Assembly: GCA_041180805.1 (NCBI GenBank)
Contig: JBEGQX010000255.1
Coordinates: 1-39,559 of the forward strand
Direction of reading: 5' to 3'
Length of the DNA: 39,559 nt
From: JBEGQX01 sp041180805
GTDB lineage: Bacteria > Planctomycetota > Planctomycetia > Gemmatales > Gemmataceae
A model generated the notes under the pieces. It ran no database searches. It was not told where the DNA came from and saw nothing but the letters and a program-made list of their open reading frames with translations. Positions 33,701-39,559 of the stretch are shown here, piece by piece (position 1 is the stretch's first letter; each line of letters starts with the position of its first letter). Position numbers and translations under genes: made by a program.

Positions 33701-34240
33701 ATGAATTTACTGGATCACGAAGTCTTTGATTCCCATGGTTGCGCTTTCAAATTAAGGGAAAGTTGCCAGTTACCTTGTCTGCTGGTATTTCTAAGGCATC
33801 TGGGGTGACTGCTTTGTCGTTCCCATCTGGGAGAAATTCGAGACAGTTGGAATCTCTTCCAGAGCACTTCAGCCGCAGTTGTGGCAGTGACTTTTTCTCC
33901 ATTTGGAGATGCTCTCAAAATCCAAAATGAGTTGCGACTACCTTTCCCGGTAGTTTCAAATCCGTCCAGAAGCCTTTATTTGTCACTAGGGATGGAAAAA
34001 ATTCGATGGATCGATTTTTTAAATCTGAAACTTGCTTCCGAAGGTTGGAAGAAAGTTTGTCGGGGCTGGTGGCCCTCGTTTGGGTACGATAAAAGCGATT
34101 TACGCCAATTAGGTGGGGATGTAATTGTCGACCAGCAGGAGAAGATTTTGTTCCAATTTATTTCTAAGTCGCCAGAGCAAAGGCCAGGTATTGTTGAATT
34201 AATAAATATTTTTAAGAGGTTGAAAGAGCAAGCTGTCTAA
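33701..34240 (+). CDS. Selenoprotein: AhpC/TSA (SelU/PRXL2-like) thioredoxin-fold protein with UxxC active site
   Basis: ATG 33701 (ribosome binding site AAGAGGGG) opens a frame with an in-frame TGA at 33806-33808 that continues to TAA 34240, 179 residues with Sec at position 36. The sequence around it is LLVFLRHLG-U36-LL-C39-RSHLGEIR. The AhpC-TSA_2/PRXL2 family has FLRxxGCxxC at exactly this place, so TGA replaces the first redox Cys. The part after TGA keeps the family pattern: AVVAVTFSPFGDALKIQNELRLPFPVVSNPSRSLYLSLGM, then the later GGDVIVDQQEKILFQFISKSPEQRP. Reading both sides of TGA gives one continuous domain, and a tRNA-Sec gene lies in the same window. It is likely a cytoplasmic thiol/selenol peroxidase or reductase. 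Standard annotation would start at GTG 33881 and lose the active site. It overlaps the convergent sigma-1.1 gene by four bases. Confidence 0.9.
33826..33843 (+). promoter_or_regulatory. Possible bacterial SECIS hairpin
   Basis: Starting 17 bases after the TGA, TCTGGGA pairs with TTCGAGA (one G-G mismatch, one G-U) around a GAAA loop. The loop lies about 24-27 bases after the TGA and starts with G, as described for bacterial SECIS elements. A competing fold (TTCCC/GGGAG with loop ATCT, 33820-33833) is also possible. Folding was done by eye. Confidence 0.35.
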
Positions 34241-34425
34241 TCTTCCTGTTCATCTTCGTCAATAATCTCAATACCCTGATCCTCTAACTGCTCAAGAACC
34301 TTGTCCAATTGAGTGGGATCGTTTTTGTCAGAAGCGATAACCTTAAAAATTTCTCCAAAGGTGACAAAACCACGGGTTTTGCCTTGCGAAATCAAAGTGC
34401 TGATGGCTTCCTGCGAAATTTGCAT
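34237..34425 (-). CDS. Stand-alone sigma-70 region 1.1-like small protein
   Basis: The small protein (62 residues from ATG 34425, 71 from ATG 34452) matches sigma factor region 1.1, the autoinhibitory N-terminal domain of housekeeping sigma factors. The pattern is ISTLISQGKTRGFVTFGEIFKVI, then QLDKVLEQLEDQGIEIIDEDEQED, equivalent to LIxxGKEKGYLTYEEI and LEDLGIEVV. Only this domain is present; no regions 2-4 follow. ATG 34425 is preferred because of AGGAGAG upstream. In a full sigma factor region 1.1 occupies the DNA channel of RNA polymerase; alone it could modulate RNAP or a sigma factor, which is inference. It lies between the selenoprotein gene (convergent, stops overlapping) and the ECF sigma gene (divergent). 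Confidence 0.78.
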   Translation of the reverse strand: MQISQEAISTLISQGKTRGFVTFGEIFKVIASDKNDPTQLDKVLEQLEDQGIEIIDEDEQED

Positions 34426-34498
34426 GGCTAATCTCTCCTGATTTAGCTGCATAAATATCCTGTTATGCTAAAGGATACTCAAGCCAAATACCAGTACC

Positions 34499-34732
34499 AT
34501 GCTTCAATTTCTGCTTTTTGTTTGGGAAAAGACTGGATCGGCAAAAGCTGAATTTGGCTACGAGCCTGAAGAGAAATTCTCGTCAGTCAGTATTCTTGGA
34601 ATGGGAATATTTACGGCGCATGGAATTTTTGATGTCCATTGGATTGCCTTGGATGATAATTTGGAACGGTCATCAATCTTTTTGAATGAATACTCGTCTT
34701 TATTTTGTGAACCATGGATCCGAACAGCCTAA
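34499..34732 (+). CDS. Possible small protein upstream of the ECF sigma gene
   Basis: A 77-residue frame fills most of the gap before the ECF sigma gene and overlaps its start by 19 bases. Its sequence is protein-like (KAEFGYEPEEKFSSVSILGMG, DVHWIALDD) with codon use like its neighbours. However, there is no ribosome binding site before ATG 34499 and I recognise no family. If real it would be translationally coupled to the sigma gene; if not, this stretch is the sigma promoter region. I cannot decide. Confidence 0.3.
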   Translation: MLQFLLFVWEKTGSAKAEFGYEPEEKFSSVSILGMGIFTAHGIFDVHWIALDDNLERSSIFLNEYSSLFCEPWIRTA

Positions 34733-35274
34733 GAACCGATGGAATCGATCAAAAAAAACCGGTTGCGGGACAGTTTGTGCCCAACGGGGAACGGCTTGTT
34801 AGGGCGTTCATGGAATGGCGTGACGAACTCATAAGTACCTTGTGGTACATCCTGGGTAACAAAGATGATGCTCAGGATGTCGCACAGGAAGCCTTCCTTA
34901 AATGCTGGAAAAAACAGGAAGATGTTTCCAAGGTTGAGAACCTTAAGGCCTGGATTTTTCGTGTGGCCCTGAACGCTGGGAAGGATTTGCAGCGAAGTGC
35001 CTATAAACGAAAATCCCGGGCGATGCCGGCAGAGGAAATCATGGAATCAAAAGAAATCGCATCTCCTTGTGACCTTCTGGAGAACCAGGAATCCGTGGAA
35101 TTAATCCGCAAGGCACTGATGGATCTAAGGCCGGAGGAAAAGGAAGTCTTTCTGCTGCGCCAAAATGCCGAGATGAGTTACGAGGATATTGCAAAAAACT
35201 ACAACCGTCCTCTGGGAACTGTTAAAACCCAGATGCGAACTGCGCTGCAAAAGTTAAAAAAAGCCCTCGCTTGA
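34714..35274 (+). CDS. ECF-type RNA polymerase sigma factor
   Basis: The 186-residue protein has the two domains of extracytoplasmic-function sigma factors. Sigma2 (about residues 27-95) includes DAQDVAQEAFLKCWKK and AWIFRVALNAGKD. Sigma4 (about 125-184) includes ALMDLRPEEKEVFLLRQNAEMSYEDIAKNYNRPLGTVKTQMRTALQKLK, with the helix-turn-helix recognising -35. Region 1 is absent, as expected. Start ATG 34714 lacks a clear ribosome binding site; the first ~25 residues are dispensable-looking. The gene is followed after 39 bases by a membrane anti-sigma/macroglobulin protein, the obvious regulator. It may control its own operon; target promoters are unknown. Confidence 0.93.
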   Translation: MDPNSLRTDGIDQKKPVAGQFVPNGERLVRAFMEWRDELISTLWYILGNKDDAQDVAQEAFLKCWKKQEDVSKVENLKAWIFRVALNAGKDLQRSAYKRKSRAMPAEEIMESKEIASPCDLLENQESVELIRKALMDLRPEEKEVFLLRQNAEMSYEDIAKNYNRPLGTVKTQMRTALQKLKKALA

Positions 35275-35313
35275 TTTGTTAGGCAAAAGATTCTCCTAAA
35301 AGGGGATTTGGAT

Positions 35314-38300
35314 ATGTGGAATTGTGAAAAGACAAAAACATCAGCTCTTGAATATCTTTACGGCCTTTTGGAGGAACCTGAGGCCGCGGAGTTTAAAGAG
35401 CATTTAAGCCAGTGCGGGGATTGCTCAAAAATCCTTTCCAGGACAAATCAGCAAATTCAGGTTTTGTCCAAAGCTTCTAAAATTAGTTTTCCTAATATCA
35501 GTTTCACGCCGCCGGCTGGCAATATTACGCTTACGGAAGTGCAATCTTCCACCTTTACCTCGGCTCGTCTTTGGATGTGGTCGCTTGCGGCTGCTGTGCT
35601 GGTTCTTTTGGGTATTCCAGGCGGGATTATAACTTTCAACTATCAGGCAGATTTGCACAGGCTTCAAGAATCGGAAAAAGCAATCGCTCTTGCCGCGGAA
35701 AAAATGGATTCCAAGGCTCGCGCCCTTCAGGCTGTTTTGGCGGAAAGGAATTCCAAGATTCGGGAAGCTTCTGAGGAAATTCGCAAAAAAGAACTCCGAG
35801 TGGTGGTTACTGGTCCGCAAACCATTCAACCGGGAGCACCCAACCAGTATCAAATTCTTACGCGGGATAATCTAAACAGGCCAGTGGATGCAAAAATAGA
35901 TGCTTTCGTGGAAGACCAGTCCAATCCCGGAAACAGGTTTCCGGTGGTGGCCAAGAATACAAACGCAGGTTTACTGCAAGTTACCATTCCTCCAGACCTG
36001 CCTTTAAGATCTTCCAGCAGGCCGAATCTAATTGTGAGTGCCAGAAGGGAATCAGGGGCAAGGGTAGAGGTCAAGGAGAGCCTCCAGATAGCTAACTCCG
36101 TGTATGTTGCTCATCTTGCGACAGATAAACCCATGTACCAACCCGGCGAAACTATTCATTATCGTGCATTGGTAATGGATAGATTCAGCCTTAGGCCTGC
36201 CCAGGGTGATTTTTCCTTGCAGTTCTATCTTATTACTCCTTTGAAAGAACAAAAGTTGATTGGCCAAGGGAATGGGAGGATCTCTCGTTTGGAAAAGCCG
36301 GTTGAACTTCTGAGCGGGCCGGATGGTAAGCCGCTGACTGGCTTGGGGGCAGGTAATTTCCAGATCACCCCCGATGCGCCGGGTGGTGAATATACCTTGC
36401 TTTTAAAGGATTCTTTTGGAAGGTTTCCAGAACAAGCCAGAAAGTTTATTGTCAATCGATACCAGAAGCCAAGAATCAACAAGGAACTTGATTTCCATCG
36501 AAAAACTTACGCTCCCGGACAGGATCTTAAAGCCTACTGCAAGGCGTCGTCCGCGGATGGCAAACCTTTGGCCAATTCTGTCGTTACGGCAACTTTGTCT
36601 GTGGATGGGGTGGCAATGGGGATTGATGGAAAACCTAACGATAAGCCTGCTGTATTTCAGACCGATATCGAAGGACGGGTTGCGCTTAAGTATCGACTGC
36701 CAAATGAGATTGTAAGGGGCGCTTCCACGTTGAGTGTTACATTTCAGGACGGTGGAAATACCGAGACAATATCCAAGCCCGTGCCAGTGGTTCTGGACAA
36801 GATTCAGATGGAATTTTTTCCCGAGGGTGGCGACATGGTGGCTGGGTTGCCCACCCGGGTTTACTTTCATGCCCAAACTTTGTTGGGCAGACCTGCGGAG
36901 GTGACAGGTCGAATTCTTGAAAACGGCAAGGTCATAATACCCGAGGTGAAAACTCTCTCCGACGACACGGAACCGGGTATTAATCAGGGCATGGGAAGAT
37001 TTGAATTAACACCTGGCAAAGATGCCAAATATGAATTTGAGGTAACCAAACCTGAATCGGTCCGTCAAAAGTTCAGCCTGCAATCTGTCAAGGATAGCGG
37101 GGTTGTGATGCACCTTGGTCGCGATTTTTACCGCGCGGGAGAAAAGGTGGATGTCCAAGTGCGTTCCACCACAAAAAGTCGCCTTATGGTTGGGATGTAT
37201 TGCAGGGGTAGGCTGCTCGAAAGCGCGTATCTCGATGATGGTAACGGAAGTTGTTTATTAAACCCCCAAGATCCAATCGGAGGTGTTTGCAGGCTCACGG
37301 TGTTTGAGGAAAAAGTTAATGATGCGAACACTAAAAATCTGTATCCGGTTTCAGAAAGGCTGTTTTACCGGCAGCCATCGGAAAGCTTGCGGCTTGAAAT
37401 GGTGGCAGATAAAAGCGCTTATGTCCCGGGTGATAAGGCATCTCTAAAGATTCTTGCCAAAAATGAGAACAGTAATCCGGTGGATGCTGTGATCATGCTT
37501 GGGGTGGTTGATAACAGTGTTGTGGTAATGGCGGATGAAAAAACACATCGTTCCATGCCCACACATTTTTTGCTTACCACCGAGGTTCGCAAAGCGCAGG
37601 ATTTGGAATATGCCGATGTGTTATTGGGTGATCATCCCAAGGCAGGTATGGCACTTGATTTGTTGCTTGGTACCCAGGGTTGGAGGAGATTTGCTGAACA
37701 AGATCCTGTCAAATTCCGGGAAATCCATGAGGAAGAGGCCAACAATCTTTTGGTTACCATTGGTCAGGCTTCCACAGTCTCAAGAGACCTTTCACAGGCT
37801 CCTCTGGAAAAGTTGAATGCGGATTACCAGCCAAAAATTTCCCGCGCTACGGAACTGGAAAATGAAGCCAGGGAAAATCTGCAAAAACTCCAAGCTGCGG
37901 AATCATTTCTGATCTCCAGAGCCCATGTAAGCGAATGGAAAGAATTGTTCCGCAACTTAATCCAGATTACGGCAGTAGTTTTGATTCTTGGTTTTTTTGT
38001 AACCGCTTTGTTTTTAATGATTCGTGCGATCATGCAGGCTGCGTATGGGAAATTGGCTTTGGGGATGTGCCTTGGTGGCATGGGGTTGGTTTTGGTTTTC
38101 CTGATTATTCCTGCCAGTGTTGGTGAAAGGTTTCATTTTGTGGGTGGCATGGCTCCAATGAAAAATGCGGTTCCAGCAGCCGCGGTGGAATTTGCCGACG
38201 CAAACGCAATTGCAAGGGATGTGGCTCCTCAGGCTATGGCACTCCCACCGAATGCCCGGCGGATGGATGTGCGTCCAGCCGAAAAGATGCAGGCCATGGG

Positions 38301-39559
38301 TGGTCCCGCTGGAATTCCTCAACCTGGCCTGCCTGTACCCAGAATGTTGGCTGCCAACGCAAAGGCTGAAAATCGAAATAATTTTGGTAATGCTGCCATG
38401 GTTGAAAAACAAAACATGGCTCCAATGTTTCGTGAACCAATGGTTGCTAGAGATGGTTTCAAGGTGTTAAGGGATGCCCAGGACAGGCCAGCCGATGGTA
38501 TTAATGCGGCTGAGGGAGCCGCATTTGCACGAAAAAGAATGCCTTTGGAATCCGGCCCGATGATTGTCAGGGAATATGCCCACAAACGAACTTCCGGGGA
38601 CCAGCCTGATGTGCGAACCGATTTCACTGAAACCATCGCCTGGTTTCCAGCTTTGGTTACCAAGGATGGTTCGGTAACCACGGCATTTGAGTTGAATGAT
38701 TCCGTGACAAGTTTTGTAGCTTCAGCTTCAGGTTACACGCTTGATGGCAGGTTGGGGTCTGGAAGGCTGGTGTTTTCATCGCGATTGCCGTTGGTGATTC
38801 AGCCAAAAGTTCCCCAGGAAGTAACCCATGGAGACGAAATAATTGTCCCCTTGGCCATCACCAACAATACCGATACCGAGCGTGAAGCTCAGATTTTGTT
38901 GGACAAATATTCCGGTTTAAAACTTTTGAATGGTACGCTTTCCTCCAGAGTAAAGATCGGCAAAGGCGAAACGATTCGAAAGTTGTACACTTTTACGCCC
39001 TCGTTGGTGGAAGGGGATGCGGAATTGGTCTTTTCCGCAAAAATAGATGGCTTTGCATCCGATTCCATTAGGGAAGGTTTCAAGATTTCCAACGCTGGTT
39101 TTCCGATAGTTCGGGGTTTAAGCGACACTCTCGAGGGAACTCTGAATGCAAATTTGCAGTTGCCGGAAAAGATTCTACCCGGAAGCCTTAAGGTTCATGT
39201 GATTGCGTATCCTTCTGTTTTGGCGGATCTGCAAAAGGGATTGGAATCCATGCTTCGTGAACCCCATGGATGTTTTGAACAAACAAGCACCACCAACTAT
39301 CCAAATCTGTTGGTGATGGACTATCTGCGCGAAAGCAATCAAAGTCTGCCCGATGTCGAAAAGAAAGCCATGGTATTGCTGGAAAGAGGCTATCAAAAGC
39401 TGATCTCGTTTGAATGCAACAACCAGGCAAAAGGTAAGCGTGAGGGGTATGAGTGGTTTGGCGGTAATGCTGCACCACACGAGGCCCTCACTGCTTATGG
39501 CCTATTGCAATTCCGAGACCTTTCCAGGGTTATGCCTGTAAACCAAACCATGATTCGTA
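35314..39559 (+). CDS. Zinc anti-sigma factor fused to alpha-2-macroglobulin (3' truncated)
   Basis: The frame is open from ATG 35314 to the window end (over 1,400 residues, no stop). Residues 4-37 form a canonical zinc anti-sigma motif C4-x25-H30-x3-C34-x2-C37. One membrane helix (about 86-109) and a coiled coil (about 110-160) follow. Beta-sandwich MG domains come next: VYVAHLATDKPMYQPGETIHYRA is the MG2 signature, and YVPGDKASLKI is another. Two more helices (about 883-903 and 914-935) form a tight hairpin. A Met/Pro/Ala-rich linker precedes the macroglobulin core (TETIAWFPALVTKDGSVTT). The thioester site is G-C1320-F-E-Q, near MLREPHGCFEQT. Predicted topology places the anti-sigma domain in the cytoplasm and both macroglobulin parts outside. 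It most likely holds the adjacent ECF sigma factor and responds to proteases; that is inference. Confidence 0.9.
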   Translation, partial: MWNCEKTKTSALEYLYGLLEEPEAAEFKEHLSQCGDCSKILSRTNQQIQVLSKASKISFPNISFTPPAGNITLTEVQSSTFTSARLWMWSLAAAVLVLLGIPGGIITFNYQADLHRLQESEKAIALAAEKMDSKARALQAVLAERNSKIREASEEIRKKELRVVVTGPQTIQPGAPNQYQILTRDNLNRPVDAKIDAFVEDQSNPGNRFPVVAKNTNAGLLQVTIPPDLPLRSSSRPNLIVSARRESGARVEVKESLQIANSVYVAHLATDKPMYQPGETIHYRALVMDRFSLRPAQGDFSLQFYLITPLKEQKLIGQGNGRISRLEKPVELLSGPDGKPLTGLGAGNFQITPDAPGGEYTLLLKDSFGRFPEQARKFIVNRYQKPRINKELDFHRKTYAPGQDLKAYCKASSADGKPLANSVVTATLSVDGVAMGIDGKPNDKPAVFQTDIEGRVALKYRLPNEIVRGASTLSVTFQDGGNTETISKPVPVVLDKIQMEFFPEGGDMVAGLPTRVYFHAQTLLGRPAEVTGRILENGKVIIPEVKTLSDDTEPGINQGMGRFELTPGKDAKYEFEVTKPESVRQKFSLQSVKDSGVVMHLGRDFYRAGEKVDVQVRSTTKSRLMVGMYCRGRLLESAYLDDGNGSCLLNPQDPIGGVCRLTVFEEKVNDANTKNLYPVSERLFYRQPSESLRLEMVADKSAYVPGDKASLKILAKNENSNPVDAVIMLGVVDNSVVVMADEKTHRSMPTHFLLTTEVRKAQDLEYADVLLGDHPKAGMALDLLLGTQGWRRFAEQDPVKFREIHEEEANNLLVTIGQASTVSRDLSQAPLEKLNADYQPKISRATELENEARENLQKLQAAESFLISRAHVSEWKELFRNLIQITAVVLILGFFVTALFLMIRAIMQAAYGKLALGMCLGGMGLVLVFLIIPASVGERFHFVGGMAPMKNAVPAAAVEFADANAIARDVAPQAMALPPNARRMDVRPAEKMQAMGGPAGIPQPGLPVPRMLAANAKAENRNNFGNAAMVEKQNMAPMFREPMVARDGFKVLRDAQDRPADGINAAEGAAFARKRMPLESGPMIVREYAHKRTSGDQPDVRTDFTETIAWFPALVTKDGSVTTAFELNDSVTSFVASASGYTLDGRLGSGRLVFSSRLPLVIQPKVPQEVTHGDEIIVPLAITNNTDTEREAQILLDKYSGLKLLNGTLSSRVKIGKGETIRKLYTFTPSLVEGDAELVFSAKIDGFASDSIREGFKISNAGFPIVRGLSDTLEGTLNANLQLPEKILPGSLKVHVIAYPSVLADLQKGLESMLREPHGCFEQTSTTNYPNLLVMDYLRESNQSLPDVEKKAMVLLERGYQKLISFECNNQAKGKREGYEWFGGNAAPHEALTAYGLLQFRDLSRVMPVNQTMIR

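Noticed and set aside
33806..33808. TGA as a nonsense mutation making a pseudogene
   Set aside because: It sits exactly on the conserved redox Cys, both flanks remain conserved with no frameshift, and tRNA-Sec is present; selenocysteine is the better explanation.
33881..34240. 119-residue protein starting at GTG 33881
   Set aside because: This is the tail of the selenoprotein; it lacks the active site and has no ribosome binding site of its own.

Overview
The window looks like a planctomycete chromosome, most likely from the Gemmata/Gemmatales side. The evidence is paired DUF1501 genes and Planctomycete cytochrome C/DUF1549/DUF1553 genes, abundant WD40 and TPR proteins, an ECF sigma factor with a giant extracytoplasmic partner, and generally AT-leaning codon choice. 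I see no insertion sequence, CRISPR array, rRNA or phage module. Taxonomy is inferred from gene families only.

Layout, left to right. (1) 1-860: the 3' end of an unrecognised gene, then a selenocysteine tRNA gene on the minus strand (anticodon TCA). (2) 859-2256: a 13-14-repeat TPR protein. (3) 2335-11326: two divergent PSCyt/DUF1501 gene sets; the rightward one continues into a WD40 protein and a PmoA-like (DUF6807) secreted protein. (4) 11335-14668, leftward: hpt, a GT4-type glycosyltransferase, glgC and a small DUF6174-like protein. (5) 14840-16477: an LptB-type ABC ATPase with an unusual C-terminal extension, and a DinB-fold protein. (6) 16715-17122: an extremely acidic protein with its own terminator, then a small TPR protein. 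(7) 17915-23106, rightward: a class I glutamine-amidotransferase-like protein lacking its catalytic Cys, an AnmK-like protein lacking its catalytic motifs, a metallophosphoesterase, and an ABC-2 permease fused to a degenerate CPBP domain. (8) 23213-26938: a secreted giant WD40 protein, convergent with a solute-binding lipoprotein. (9) 28525-30813: FHA protein, mutY, TlpA-like thioredoxin. (10) 30870-33486, leftward: a lipoprotein and a large BON-domain protein. (11) 33701-34240: a selenoprotein read through an in-frame TGA. (12) 34237-39559: a stand-alone sigma region 1.1 protein, an ECF sigma factor, and a giant zinc-finger anti-sigma factor fused to an alpha-2-macroglobulin, which runs off the right edge.

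Two systems stand out. First, the window holds both a tRNA-Sec gene and a gene that needs it: an AhpC/TSA (SelU/PRXL2-like) thioredoxin-fold protein whose active site reads U-x-x-C, encoded across TGA at 33806-33808. A conventional gene caller would truncate or miss it. Second, an ECF sigma factor is followed by a membrane protein that joins a canonical zinc anti-sigma domain (C-x25-H-x3-C-x2-C) to a thioester-type alpha-2-macroglobulin. This suggests a protease-bait sensor that couples proteolytic attack outside the membrane to transcription. A third point of interest is the tandem of two apparently dead enzymes (C26-like and AnmK-like) in one operon.
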